From the NCBI GenBank assembly GCA_038324085.1, contig JBBQHP010000026.1:1-64000 (forward strand): a stretch of DNA of 64,000 bases, in the 5' to 3' direction. This stretch comes from Ga0077523 sp038324085. Its GTDB lineage: Bacteria > Pseudomonadota > Gammaproteobacteria > Burkholderiales > Ga0077523. The translations under genes and the position numbers were made by a program. Positions 16,208 through 25,280 of this stretch are shown here, piece after piece. The notes under the pieces are model-generated. The model ran no database searches and was not told where the DNA came from. It worked only from the letters and a program-made list of their open reading frames with translations. Position 1 is the stretch's first letter. Each line of letters opens with the position of its first letter.

Positions 16208-17368
16208 TTACGGCTGCGGACGCAGCGGACGAAAGAACTCGACGATCTCGCGGGCCAGCGCCTCGGGTTGTTCCATCGCCGCGAAATGACCGCCCCTGGG
16301 CATCTCGGTCCAGCGGCGTATGTCGGTGTACATCCGCGCCGCCACCGAGCGCGGCGGGCGCAGGATTTCCTTCGGGAACGCGGCGTAGCCCATCGGCGCG
16401 GCCACGCCGCCGTCGGGAATCGGCCACGGCCCGTGCATGCGCGCGTAGTAAGGCCAGAAGGACGAGCCGATGGCGCCGGTGAACCAGTACAGGCTGATGT
16501 TCGCCAGCAGGTGATCCTTCGGGAACACACTCTCGACGTCACCGCCGCAGTCGGACCACGCACGGAATTTCTCGACGATCCACGCGGCCAGGCCGGCGGG
16601 CGAATCGTTCAGCCCGAAGGCGAGCGTCTGCGGCCGGGTGCCCTGGATCCACTGGTAGCCCATGTCGTCCTTGATCCAGGCCTCGAGTTCACCCAGGAAG
16701 CGCTGTTCCTCCGGCGTGGGGTTGGCGAGCATCTTCGGATCGCGGCGAACGCCCAGCAGGTTGAGGTGGATGCCGATGACCTTGTCCGCATGAACCGCGC
16801 CGAGGCGCGAGGTGACGAATGAACCCCAGTCGCCGCCCTGTGCCGCAAAGCGGTCGTATCCGAGTATCCGCGTCATCAGTTCGGCGAAGCAGTCGGCGAT
16901 CATCTCGAGGCTGAAGCGCGGCTGGCCGGGCGCGAACGACAGTCCGTAACCCGGCAGGGAAGGCGCGACGACTGTGAACGCGTCCGCCGGATCGCCGCCG
17001 AAGCGGGCCGGGTCGGTCAGTCGCGGAATGAGTTCCAGGAACTCAAAGACGGAACCGGGCCAGCCGTGCGAGAGCAGCAGCGGGAAGGGATGCGGCCCCT
17101 TGCCCGGCACGTGCAGGTAGTGCAGGTCGATGCCATGCAACGGAACCTTGAACTGAGGATGCGCGTTGAGCCGCGTTTCCTGCGCGCGCCAGTCGAAGTC
17201 CGTGCGCCAGTAGTCGACGAGTCCCTCCAGGTAGGCGACGTCGGTCCCGTAGCGCCACGGTTCGCCGGGGACCTGTTCGGGAAAGCGCGTCCGTGCGAGG
17301 CGTGCGCGCAGATCGTCGATGGCGTCCGCGGGTACCTGCAGGCGGAATGGTTGTGCCGTTGTCGCCAT
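16208..17368 (-). CDS. Epoxide hydrolase (EHN domain)
   Basis: A 386-residue epoxide hydrolase. The N-terminal EHN domain (about 5-110; FRLQVPADAIDDLRARLART) packs against an alpha/beta hydrolase core. HGWPGS carries the oxyanion hole, GGDWGS the nucleophilic Asp, and GGHFAAMEQPE the catalytic His. Tyrosines of the lid (near YWFTGAIGSSFWPYYARM) fit epoxide activation. The start at 17368 (MATTAQPF) was chosen because it begins the EHN domain; the frame is open to 17401. It is cytoplasmic. The enzyme opens epoxides to vicinal diols; the physiological epoxide is unknown. The next gene on the strand is the Crp/Fnr regulator. Confidence 0.88.
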   Translation of the reverse strand: MATTAQPFRLQVPADAIDDLRARLARTRFPEQVPGEPWRYGTDVAYLEGLVDYWRTDFDWRAQETRLNAHPQFKVPLHGIDLHYLHVPGKGPHPFPLLLSHGWPGSVFEFLELIPRLTDPARFGGDPADAFTVVAPSLPGYGLSFAPGQPRFSLEMIADCFAELMTRILGYDRFAAQGGDWGSFVTSRLGAVHADKVIGIHLNLLGVRRDPKMLANPTPEEQRFLGELEAWIKDDMGYQWIQGTRPQTLAFGLNDSPAGLAAWIVEKFRAWSDCGGDVESVFPKDHLLANISLYWFTGAIGSSFWPYYARMHGPWPIPDGGVAAPMGYAAFPKEILRPPRSVAARMYTDIRRWTEMPRGGHFAAMEQPEALAREIVEFFRPLRPQP

Positions 17369-17491
17369 GTCGATGGGTCTCCGTCGTGATTTGCGGCGCA
17401 TTGTCGCGGTCCGACGCGCCGAGCGTCCAATTCTTTTGGGCGCCGCGATTGTTACCTTCGACGAATCGCCGAGCCGCCGGCGCGGTCCGGT

Positions 17492-18613
17492 TCAGGCCGG
17501 GTCGAGCTCGTAGCGGGCCATGAATTTCCGGTCGATGGCATCCTTCCAGTGCCACACCCAGGCGCCCTGGAACGCGAACCCGCCCCAGGATGCGACGGCG
17601 TGCCGGCCTCCGGTGCTGATGAGCGACAAACTGCGGCGCTGCGGTCGGTACGATTTCAGGGGCGCATCGGCGAGCGCGAGGCGCAGGTTCTCGGCGAGCG
17701 GCGGCCCCTGGCGCACCGCGAATACGCCCGATTTTGGGCGCGGATGATCGCGCATCGTGGCGACGTCACCCGTGGCGAAGAGGCCCGGGTGGGAGACCGA
17801 TTGCAGCTTGTCGTCGACCAGGACGAAGCCCTGATCGTCGAGAGCGAGACCGGAAGTCCGAAGCCACGCGGGCGCCGCGGCGCCGGTGGCCCAGATCACG
17901 CAATCGGCCGGCACTTCGGCGCCGCCCTCGAGCGTCAGCCCTTCGGCGGAAACGCGCACGACCCGAACGTTCGCGAGCACCCCGACATCCTTCGTCGCCA
18001 GCGCACGCACGATCCGCCTGCGTACGCCGGCGGGATGCCCCGACAGGACGCCACTACCCTGCGTCACCACGGTGAAATCGGCGCGCGGTGCGACGCCGCT
18101 CTCGTGCAGCAGGCGCTGGCGCATGGCGAGAATCAGTTCGACCCCGCCCGCGCCCCCGCCCACGACGATCACGCGCAACGTCCGATCGCGCGCTTCCTGC
18201 ACGAGCGCGTTCCACACGTCGAGAAAACCGTCCACCGGCTTGACCGGGACGCCGTGGGCCGCGGCGCCTTCGACGGTTTCGATGGGTGGTACCGATCCGA
18301 TGTCGAGACTCAGGACGTCATAAGTCAGGACCCGCCCGTCGGCACACATGACCTGGCGCTCCACGGGATTGATCGCGACGACGCGCGTCGGCAACAGCCG
18401 GGCGCCGGCGTGGCGTGCGAGCGAGGCAAGGTCGATGTGACATTCACCCCACGAATAGCGACCCGCCACCAGCCCGGGCAGCATGCCGGAATAGGGGGCG
18501 TCGGCTACCGGACTTACCAGGACGATATCGAGGTCGGGCACAGGTGTCTGGCCCAGTCGCAGCAACACTTCGACCTGGGCATGTCCCCCGCCGACGAGGA
18601 CGAGCCGCTTCAT
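17492..18613 (-). CDS. FAD-dependent pyridine nucleotide-disulfide oxidoreductase
   Basis: A 373-residue flavoprotein. FAD-binding glycine motif VLVGGGHAQVEVL is at the N-terminus, a second Rossmann motif IVVGGGAGGVE binds NAD(P)H, and GLFATGDVA closes the FAD site. It resembles NDH-2-like proteins and the N-terminal half of SelD fusion proteins (GGGHAQVEVL is characteristic). No redox-active CxxC is visible, so it is not a thioredoxin reductase type. It is the last gene of the five-gene operon and its start overlaps the TIGR04282 gene (ATGA at 18613-18610). Electron acceptor unknown. Confidence 0.8.
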   Translation of the reverse strand: MKRLVLVGGGHAQVEVLLRLGQTPVPDLDIVLVSPVADAPYSGMLPGLVAGRYSWGECHIDLASLARHAGARLLPTRVVAINPVERQVMCADGRVLTYDVLSLDIGSVPPIETVEGAAAHGVPVKPVDGFLDVWNALVQEARDRTLRVIVVGGGAGGVELILAMRQRLLHESGVAPRADFTVVTQGSGVLSGHPAGVRRRIVRALATKDVGVLANVRVVRVSAEGLTLEGGAEVPADCVIWATGAAAPAWLRTSGLALDDQGFVLVDDKLQSVSHPGLFATGDVATMRDHPRPKSGVFAVRQGPPLAENLRLALADAPLKSYRPQRRSLSLISTGGRHAVASWGGFAFQGAWVWHWKDAIDRKFMARYELDPA

Positions 18614-19266
18614 GCTGCCCGCGGCAGTTGCGCGGCAAGTGCCGCGGTCGCCGGATCGGCCAGCAGGCGGGTGAGGTCTTCCGGTCGATCCACGTCCCAG
18701 CGCGTCGCCACTTCCGCGACGCGCAAGCCGAGCGCCGCGCAGCGCTCGCGCGTCGCCGCGAGGACCTGTGCGGTGCCCCAGGGAAGATCCACGAACAGCG
18801 CGTCGTCGACGGCCTTGAGGCCAACCAGCCAGTAGCCGCCATCCTCGGCCGGCCCGAATACCGCGTCGTGATCCGATGCGAGCGCGGTCGCCGCTGCGCG
18901 CAGATCAGGAGCCGTCATGGCCGGCACGTCGGTGCCGATGAGCAGCGCCGCCCGATGATCTGCCAGGGCAGCGCGCAGCGCGTGGGCCATGCGAACGCCG
19001 ATGTCCGTACCCGATTGCGCGCGCAACGGTACGCCGTGACGACGACGGCACACGTCGAAGAACGGGTGCGTGGTATCGGGCGCGCACCACAGTTCCACCG
19101 GTCCGACGTCGGCTTCATATGCGGTCTCGAGTGCACGCAGCGTCAGGCGTGCGGCCAGCACGGCGGCGGCCCCGTTGCCGAGTTCCGGTGCGAGCCGGGT
19201 CTTGACCTGACCCGGCTCGGGCGCCTTCGCGAACAGGAGCACTGCGGGGCGCGCGTCAGGATTCAT
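18610..19266 (-). CDS. TIGR04282/DUF2064 glycosyltransferase
   Basis: A 218-residue GT-A-like protein of the DUF2064 (TIGR04282) type. It has AVLLFAKAPEPGQVKTRLAP near the N-terminus, LLIGTDVPAMT (a D-x-P active segment), and FGPAEDGGYWLVG, the hallmark motifs. It is usually found with TIGR04283 glycosyltransferases in arsenosugar-type clusters, as here, where it overlaps that gene by 11 bases. Members are thought to transfer a sugar or nucleotide group; the acceptor is not known. The overlaps on both sides indicate one coupled transcript. Confidence 0.85.
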   Translation of the reverse strand: MNPDARPAVLLFAKAPEPGQVKTRLAPELGNGAAAVLAARLTLRALETAYEADVGPVELWCAPDTTHPFFDVCRRRHGVPLRAQSGTDIGVRMAHALRAALADHRAALLIGTDVPAMTAPDLRAAATALASDHDAVFGPAEDGGYWLVGLKAVDDALFVDLPWGTAQVLAATRERCAALGLRVAEVATRWDVDRPEDLTRLLADPATAALAAQLPRAA

Positions 19267-19996
19267 GCGGCATGTAGCGCTCGGCGAGTCGGGTCGGCTC
19301 CACCCCGAGGAAGTAGGCGATCCGCAGACGCCACATCAACAGGATCGTGCGCGCGACGCCGTGCTTTTCCCACCGCCGCCCGGAGGTGATCACGCGCGCG
19401 CGCAGGCTGGCGGGGCGCGAGATTCGCCGCAGGCGGGACGACAATGCGATGTCTTCCATCAGTGCAATCGCCGGGAAACCACCGGTTCGGACAAATGCGT
19501 CCCGCGTCACGAACATGGCCTGATCGCCGGTGGCGATGCCGCTGAGACGGGAGCGCAGGTTCATCAGGAACGCGATGACCGGCAGCATCGGATGGTGACC
19601 ATCGATGCGCACGTCGAAGCGGCCCCACGCACGTCGCGACTCGGTCAGGGCCCCGGTCACCAGCAGGTCCGGCATGTCGGGCAGCAGCGTATCCGCGTGC
19701 AGGAAAATCAGCACCTCTCCCCGGGCTTCCGCCGCGCCCGCGTTCATCTGCAGCGCGCGACCTCGCGGGCTCGCGATCACCCGATCGACCAGGGGAAGCG
19801 CCAGTTCCGCCGTGCCATCCGCGCTGCCACCATCGGCGACGATCACTTCGTGCCCACGTTCGCGCAGCGGCTGCAACGCGCGCAGCCGGGTGCCGATCCC
19901 GACGGCTTCGTCGAGCGTGGGGATGATGATCGACACAAGCACGGGCGACGACCTGATCGGGCTGCCCGTCGGCAGCGCGTCACCGCTTGGCGTCAT
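19256..19996 (-). CDS. TIGR04283 family glycosyltransferase (arsenosugar-type)
   Basis: A 246-residue family 2 glycosyltransferase. LVSIIIPTLDEAVGIGTRL begins the GT-A fold, VIVADGGSADGT binds the nucleotide sugar, and FLHADTLLP holds the D-x-D-like metal site. GGFPAIALMEDIALSSRL is the ED-type acceptor motif. This matches TIGR04283, the glycosyltransferase associated with arsenosugar biosynthesis. The gene overlaps DUF547 upstream by 17 bases and TIGR04282 downstream by 11. The matching radical SAM protein ArsS is not seen in the window. Confidence 0.87.
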   Translation of the reverse strand: MTPSGDALPTGSPIRSSPVLVSIIIPTLDEAVGIGTRLRALQPLRERGHEVIVADGGSADGTAELALPLVDRVIASPRGRALQMNAGAAEARGEVLIFLHADTLLPDMPDLLVTGALTESRRAWGRFDVRIDGHHPMLPVIAFLMNLRSRLSGIATGDQAMFVTRDAFVRTGGFPAIALMEDIALSSRLRRISRPASLRARVITSGRRWEKHGVARTILLMWRLRIAYFLGVEPTRLAERYMPHES

Positions 19997-20852
19997 TCAG
20001 CGACCAGTCGTAGTCGAGGTATTTCACCTTGACCCTGCCCTCGCGGATCGCCTTCTGGTCGTCGGGCTTGTCGGCGAGCAGCGCCGCGTAATTGCCGAGG
20101 AACTGCTCGACCGAGCTGATGCCCTGGTAGCCCGCGGTGAAATCCTTCTTGTACCAGTCGAAGATCTTCGAGACCTCGAGCACGCCGTCGGCGTAGCGAT
20201 TGCGACTGCGGTCGGACAGGAAACGCCCGGTCTGCTCCTCGAGTTGCCGGTCGAGACGGTCAGGAACGTAGGCTTCCTCGCGCAGCATCGGGCAACCGAT
20301 GGAAGCACAGTTCACCGCAAAATGGATGCGTGGCTCGTCGAAGGCACCGGGCGCGCGAATGGTGTCCTGTTCGATGCCGTCGAGGGTCATCGGCTTGCCG
20401 AACAGCGTGAAGAACTTGTCCTTCCACGGATTGCCGAAATAGGTGCCGAAATCGCGGATCGACTTGAGATCGGGGTAGCGCGTGAGGACCTTCTCGACCG
20501 TGAAGGCGTTGTAAGCGTTGATCAGGAAAGCGAGTCGCTCTGCCTTCTTCCAGCCGGCGTACTCGGCTGCCGGCACTTTCGATACCGTGTCGAGATAGGT
20601 CTTCAGCGCGGCGCGGTCCTCGAGCGCACCCGCGTAATCGACCTTGGAGGCCTTGCCGTCATCGACGACGACCACGTGCTTCTTCAGGAACGAGGTCCAG
20701 GCAGAGTGGGTCTGGTCGAAGGCCTGCGCAGGCAATGCCGCCAGCGCCAGGACGAAGAGCAGGCCCTGCCGCGCCCGATACACCGGGCCACGCGACGAGA
20801 ACCCGGAAGCGCGGGCGCGCGCCGCGGTGTCTGTTCGATCAACGGAATTCAT
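19980..20852 (-). CDS. DUF547 exported protein
   Basis: A 290-residue protein of the DUF547 family. A leader (ARQGLLFVLALAALPAQAF) suggests export. The core reads WKKAERLAFLINAYNAFTVE, NPWKDKFF, HFAVNCASIGCP and LRREEAY-like LREEAYVPD, with a Cys/His/Asn arrangement resembling a papain-like fold, although the activity is unproven. The start at 20852 has GGAGGAACACG upstream. It lies between the TVP38-mercuric reductase fusion and the glycosyltransferase, a neighbourhood seen for DUF547 in many proteobacteria. Confidence 0.85.
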   Translation of the reverse strand: MNSVDRTDTAARARASGFSSRGPVYRARQGLLFVLALAALPAQAFDQTHSAWTSFLKKHVVVVDDGKASKVDYAGALEDRAALKTYLDTVSKVPAAEYAGWKKAERLAFLINAYNAFTVEKVLTRYPDLKSIRDFGTYFGNPWKDKFFTLFGKPMTLDGIEQDTIRAPGAFDEPRIHFAVNCASIGCPMLREEAYVPDRLDRQLEEQTGRFLSDRSRNRYADGVLEVSKIFDWYKKDFTAGYQGISSVEQFLGNYAALLADKPDDQKAIREGRVKVKYLDYDWSLNDAKR

Positions 20853-20895
20853 CGTGTTCCTCCGGGCAGGGCCGTGTTCTGCGCGACCTGGGCGC

Positions 20896-23043
20896 TCAGC
20901 CACGCATCCACGCGTGATATCGCTCCAGCCACTCGAGCGCATTCTGCGGAGCATGCGCGCGCTTCCAGTTGCCGGCAGCGTATTTGTTCGCCTCCGCCAG
21001 TGTCGGGTAGATGTGGATGGTACCGAGAATCTTGTTCATCCCGATCCGGTACTTCATCGCGGTCACGAACTCCGCGATGATGTCGCCAGCATGTTCGCCC
21101 GCGATGGTGACCCCCAGGATCCGGTCCTTGCCCGGAACGGTGAGCACCTTGACCACGCCATGCGCCTCGCCGTCCGCGATGGCGCGATCGAGATCGTCGA
21201 TACCGTAGGTGGTGACCTCGTAGGCTATGCCCTTGTCCTTCGCTTCGGTTTCGTTCAACCCGACCCGTGCCACCTCGGGCTCGGTGAACGTGCACCAGGG
21301 GATCACCGAAAAATCCGCCTTGAAGCGGCGAAAACGCCCGAACAGAGAATTGACCGCGGCGTACCACGCGGTGTGGGCCGCCGTGTGCGTGAACTGGTAC
21401 GGCCCGGCTACGTCGCCGCACGCATAGATGTTGGGATACTTCGTGGCGAGATACTCGTTCACCTCGACGGTTCGCGCCCTGGTGGTCGGAATCCCCAGCT
21501 CCTCGAGGCCATAGCCGGTCGTGTTCGCAACCCGCCCGACCGCGCACAGCAGGACGTCGAAGACGATTCGCACCTCGGTCCCTGCGGTTTCGGCGTAGAG
21601 CACCTTCGCACCGTCTTCCACGGCGAAGCGCTTTGCCTTGTGGTTCACCAGCAGGTCCACGCCTTCGGCGCGGAATCGCTCTTCCACCATGGCCGCGATC
21701 TCCGCATCCTCGCGGATCATGAGGCGCGGCAGCATCTCCACCTGGGTCACCTTCGAACCGAAGCGCGCGAAACATTGCGTGAGTTCGCAGCCGATCGGAC
21801 CGCCGCCCAGGACCAGCAGCCGGGGCGGCAGCACCCGCAAGTCCCATAGCGTATCCGACGTCACATAGCCCACGTCCTCGATGCCCGGGATCGGCGGCAC
21901 GAACGGCCTGCCGCCGGCGGCAACCACGATGTTGCGCGTGGTGAGAGTCCGCGCTCCCTGCTCCGTCTGCACCTCCACGGACCACGGCGACGAGATCCTT
22001 GCGGTGCCCGTGATGCACTCGACACCGAGGCTCGTGTAGCGCGCGATGGAATCGTGCGGTTCGACTTCGCGGATCACCCGCTGGACCCTTTCCATCACCT
22101 CGGCGAAATCGAACTCGGCGCTCGCGGTATGGATGCCGAATTCCTTCGAACGCCTGACGTGCGACAGCAGCTTCGCCGAACGGATCAGCGCCTTCGACGG
22201 CACGCAGCCGGTGTTGAGGCAGTCGCCACCCATCCGGTGCTTCTCGATCAGCGTGACTTTGGCTTTCACCGCGGCGGCGATGTACGCGGACACGAGGCCC
22301 GCCGATCCGGCACCGATGACGACGAGGTTGCGGTCGAAGCTGGCCGGCTTGATCCAGTTCGCGTAGACCTTGCGCGCCTTGATCTCATCGATCACTTTCT
22401 TCGCGATCAGCGGCAGCAGGCCCAGCGCGACGAACGAAGCGATCAGTCCCGGCGAGAGGATGCCGCGCAGGCTGTCGATGCGCGCGAGTTGGGTGCCGGC
22501 ATTCACGTAGACGATCGTTCCGGCGAGCATGCCGAGCTGGCTCACCCAGTAGAACGTCCGGGTCTTGATGCCCGTGAGGCCCATGGCCAGATTGATGACA
22601 AAGAATGGAAAGGCCGGAACGAGGCGCAGCGTGAACAGATAGAACGAGCCGTCCCGGGCCATGCCGGCATCGATCGCCTTCAGCTTGTCGCCGAAGCGCG
22701 CCTGCACGGCGCCGCGGAACAGGAACCGGCTCGCCAGGAACGCGAGCGTCGCGCCGAGGCTGGAAGCGAACGAGACGACGATTGTGCCGGTCACGAGGCC
22801 GAACAGGGCGCCGGCGGCCAAGGTCATCACGGCGGCGCCGGGCAGCGACAGGCCCGTGACTGCCACGTACGCCGCGAAGAACGCCCCGATCGTGAGCACC
22901 GGATTCGATTGGTACCAGGCATCGATGTCGGCCTGGCGGCTCTTCAGGAACTCGAGACTGAAGTAGTGCCCCAGGTCGAAGATGAAGAACGCCGCGATGG
23001 CAACGACGAACAGAGCGATGACGACCAGTCGGCTGCGGTTCAC
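20896..23043 (-). CDS. TVP38/TMEM64-mercuric-reductase-like fusion protein
   Basis: A 715-residue fusion. Residues 1-225 are a TVP38/TMEM64 (SNARE-associated, DedA-like) membrane domain with about five helices and the motif FRLVPAFPFF-like LRLVPAFPFFVINLAMG. Residues about 238-715 form a flavin disulfide reductase: GAGSAGL at 244-250, redox pair GGDCLNTGCVPS (Cys about 275 and 280), VLGGGPIGCELTQ, ACGDVAGPYQFTHTA, and a C-terminal dimerisation domain. The extra N- and C-terminal cysteines of true MerA are absent, so mercury reduction is not implied. The GTG at 23043 is the likely start; the frame is open to 23103. First gene of the operon running to 17492. Confidence 0.88.
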   Translation of the reverse strand: MNRSRLVVIALFVVAIAAFFIFDLGHYFSLEFLKSRQADIDAWYQSNPVLTIGAFFAAYVAVTGLSLPGAAVMTLAAGALFGLVTGTIVVSFASSLGATLAFLASRFLFRGAVQARFGDKLKAIDAGMARDGSFYLFTLRLVPAFPFFVINLAMGLTGIKTRTFYWVSQLGMLAGTIVYVNAGTQLARIDSLRGILSPGLIASFVALGLLPLIAKKVIDEIKARKVYANWIKPASFDRNLVVIGAGSAGLVSAYIAAAVKAKVTLIEKHRMGGDCLNTGCVPSKALIRSAKLLSHVRRSKEFGIHTASAEFDFAEVMERVQRVIREVEPHDSIARYTSLGVECITGTARISSPWSVEVQTEQGARTLTTRNIVVAAGGRPFVPPIPGIEDVGYVTSDTLWDLRVLPPRLLVLGGGPIGCELTQCFARFGSKVTQVEMLPRLMIREDAEIAAMVEERFRAEGVDLLVNHKAKRFAVEDGAKVLYAETAGTEVRIVFDVLLCAVGRVANTTGYGLEELGIPTTRARTVEVNEYLATKYPNIYACGDVAGPYQFTHTAAHTAWYAAVNSLFGRFRRFKADFSVIPWCTFTEPEVARVGLNETEAKDKGIAYEVTTYGIDDLDRAIADGEAHGVVKVLTVPGKDRILGVTIAGEHAGDIIAEFVTAMKYRIGMNKILGTIHIYPTLAEANKYAAGNWKRAHAPQNALEWLERYHAWMRG

Positions 23044-23408
23044 TCGAATGGATCCATGGCAAGAGGGTGACGCGGTCCGGACAGCGAACCGAGTGTAGCG
23101 CATCGCCCTGGCGGCAATCGCATTCCGGGCACCGTCACACTACGAGTCCGGAGCCCCAAACGGATGCGTAACCCGGGTGAGGCGGCACCAATTCGGACAC
23201 AGGCGCCGGCGGGCCGGTTACACCTCGACCCGCCGCGGGCGTTGCGCGCCCCACCCCTGACGCGCACATGGGCATCCGCAGTTGTCCGGGCGCGCTTCCG
23301 GCAGGTGGAGCGATGCCAACCCCTCGTGCGGGCGAGACGATTCCAACCCGAGCGCTCCGCGAGCGGGCGTCGCGACGCAGGTCCCGTGGCCGGACCCTGC
23401 GCGCGGCG
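23044..23408. other. Gene-free stretch
   Basis: About 365 bases between the end of the zinc-peptidase-like gene and the start of the fusion gene, both on the minus strand. It must carry the promoter of the 23043-17492 operon, but I see no convincing boxes. ORFs here are shadow-like. Confidence 0.4.
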
Positions 23409-24074
23409 TCAGTCGTTCAGGCCCGGCGCCTTGACTTCCTTGCCCTTGTGCGTGAGGGCTTCCGGCGGCGCCGCGTCGCAGGTGGGACGCGATCCGGAGT
23501 AAGCCACCCGCGCCGGACTCTGGATGCTCTGCAGGTACTGCTTCTGTATGGCGTAGGCCTCGAGCTCGCGCTGGTACCAGCGTTCGCACGCCGGGGCGGC
23601 CGACATCGAATGGCCCATCTCCTGCAGGTAGTGCACCATCTCGTGGAGCAGGATGGACCGGTCGAACATGTTGGTTTCCGGCCGGAGCCCTTCGGTGAAC
23701 AGGATTCCGCGGGACGGCTCGTACAGGGCGGAAACGCCACACTTCGTGGCACCCTCACCGCAGGCGATCCGGTCCAGGTCGCTGCGCGAGATCCGGGTCA
23801 CCATCGGCAGCGCGTCCGGGACGTGATACTTCGACAGTTTGCTCGCGGTACGCAGCAGCAGCTGGCTGAGTTCGATCAGATCGTCGACCTCTGCGGTCTC
23901 GCGCGGGTTGTCGAACTGATCCTCGAATCCGGTCTCCTTGTAGACCGAATAGCCTTGCGCCGGCTTGGCCGGCTTCGCGTTGTTGCCGGTACCCGCTGCA
24001 AGCAGCGGCAAGGGGGCACCCATGATTGCGGCGAAGATCGCGGATGCTACGAAACGAGAGACGACGGAGTTCAC
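23409..24074 (-). CDS. Exported HExxH zinc-peptidase-like protein
   Basis: A 221-residue exported protein. The leader SRFVASAIFAAIMGAPLPLL ends near LLAAG. The body contains ILLHEMVHYLQEMG, an HExxH zinc-protease motif, followed by a Glu/Tyr-rich helix (ELEAYAIQKQYLQ) that could donate the third ligand, as in DUF6647-like proteins. Four cysteines (CGEGATKCG, ACERW, PTCDA) could form disulfides in the periplasm. The GTG at 24074 is preferred because it places the leader at the N-terminus and has GGAG upstream; the frame is open to 24191. Proteolysis is likely but substrate unknown. Confidence 0.7.
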   Translation of the reverse strand: MNSVVSRFVASAIFAAIMGAPLPLLAAGTGNNAKPAKPAQGYSVYKETGFEDQFDNPRETAEVDDLIELSQLLLRTASKLSKYHVPDALPMVTRISRSDLDRIACGEGATKCGVSALYEPSRGILFTEGLRPETNMFDRSILLHEMVHYLQEMGHSMSAAPACERWYQRELEAYAIQKQYLQSIQSPARVAYSGSRPTCDAAPPEALTHKGKEVKAPGLND

Positions 24075-24351
24075 AGCCCGGCTCCTTCTCCCCTCCCAGC
24101 GTAGATGGGTGACTGCGGACCGGACGCCAGAGGCTCGACCGATACGCACTCCCGTTTCATGCAGTCCGATTGTTGATTCCCAGCTAGGCACGATTCAGGT
24201 ACTCAGCAGCGGCTCCCGCGACCGGGGGCCGCTGCACCGTCTTCGCGCCTGCCGGGGGTATCCAGCCCCCCTTTGGGTCACTCTGGCGGCGCATTGACGC
24301 CTTGGGCGATATCGTCGCATAAAGCGAGCCAGCCGCGGCCGGTGCCATGGT

Positions 24352-25215
24352 TCAGGTGCTCGCTTCGGTTCCGTCGGGGCGGATACGCTTGGCGCGCTCC
24401 AGTCGGGCATCCAAAGCACGAACCTTCTCATCGCCGGCGCGGCGCTGATCGTCGGTAAGCTTTGCCGCAACTTCCTGGAGCAACTGGCGGTTGTCCTCGG
24501 CTTCGACCGGGTCTTCCTCGGTGAACCGCAACGCGGCGACCGAGTACCAGACGTAGGCTTCGGCACCGTCGGGCCGTTCCCCGAGGTGACCGGCCTGATA
24601 GAGCTTGCCGAGACTGTACATGCCGAGCGGGGAGCCGCGCTCTGCCGCCTGCCGGTACCAACGCGACGCTTCGGCGTAGCTCTGGTCGGCACCGAGCCCG
24701 GCCTCGCTCAGATGGCCCACGTTCCACATGGCGAGAGCGTCCTTCTCGCGCGCGGCCTCGCGGTACCAGTTGAGCGCCAGTTCGTAGTTCTGGGGAACGC
24801 CCTGCCCGTTCTCGTACAGGTCGCCGATCGCGTTCATGGCCCAGGCGTTGCCGCGCTCCGCGGAGCGCATCCACCACTTGAACGCCGCCTCGTAGTCCTT
24901 GTTGACGCCATGGCCGTTGGCGTAGAGCAGGCCGACGTTGTTCATGGCCGGCGTGTAGCCCATCTTGGCGGCATAGGTCCACCAGTTGAGCGCTTCCTTG
25001 TAATCCTGCCGCGCGCCGCCTTCGCCGCGCGCCCAGAGCCAGCCGACGTTGTTGATCGCGCGCGGGTCGGACTTGTCCACGAGCGGGGAGAGTTTGCTGC
25101 CGTCCACGTTCGCCGCACCCGGCTCGGGGATGGTGAAGGTTTCCTCCTGCTCCACCGCCTGGGCCCCGAAACTCAGCGCCAGCAGCGCGACCATCGTGGT
25201 TAGCTTGAATCCCAT
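24352..25215 (-). CDS. Exported Sel1-repeat protein
   Basis: A 287-residue protein with a signal peptide (FKLTTMVALLALSFGAQA) followed by five to six Sel1/TPR repeats, each of the form A-x-x-x-x-G-x-x-Y-x-x-G-x-G. Examples are AMNNVGLLYANGHGVNKDY, AMNAIGDLYENGQGVPQNY and GMYSLGKLYQAGHL. Such solenoids mediate protein-protein contacts in the periplasm, often in envelope stress or signalling. The ATG at 25215 has CAGGAGAAGG upstream. A charged C-terminal helix follows the repeats. No partner gene is evident; the dehalogenase-like gene lies 65 bases upstream on the same strand. Confidence 0.85.
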   Translation of the reverse strand: MGFKLTTMVALLALSFGAQAVEQEETFTIPEPGAANVDGSKLSPLVDKSDPRAINNVGWLWARGEGGARQDYKEALNWWTYAAKMGYTPAMNNVGLLYANGHGVNKDYEAAFKWWMRSAERGNAWAMNAIGDLYENGQGVPQNYELALNWYREAAREKDALAMWNVGHLSEAGLGADQSYAEASRWYRQAAERGSPLGMYSLGKLYQAGHLGERPDGAEAYVWYSVAALRFTEEDPVEAEDNRQLLQEVAAKLTDDQRRAGDEKVRALDARLERAKRIRPDGTEAST

Positions 25216-25280
25216 GTCCTTCTCCTGTTGGTTCCGCGACCCCCGCCGGTATCGGACAGTACGCCCGGCCGTCCGGTTCG

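Noticed and set aside
16114..16563. Minus-strand frame in the epoxide hydrolase 3' end
   Set aside because: Overlaps the real hydrolase in another frame, Arg-rich, no motif.
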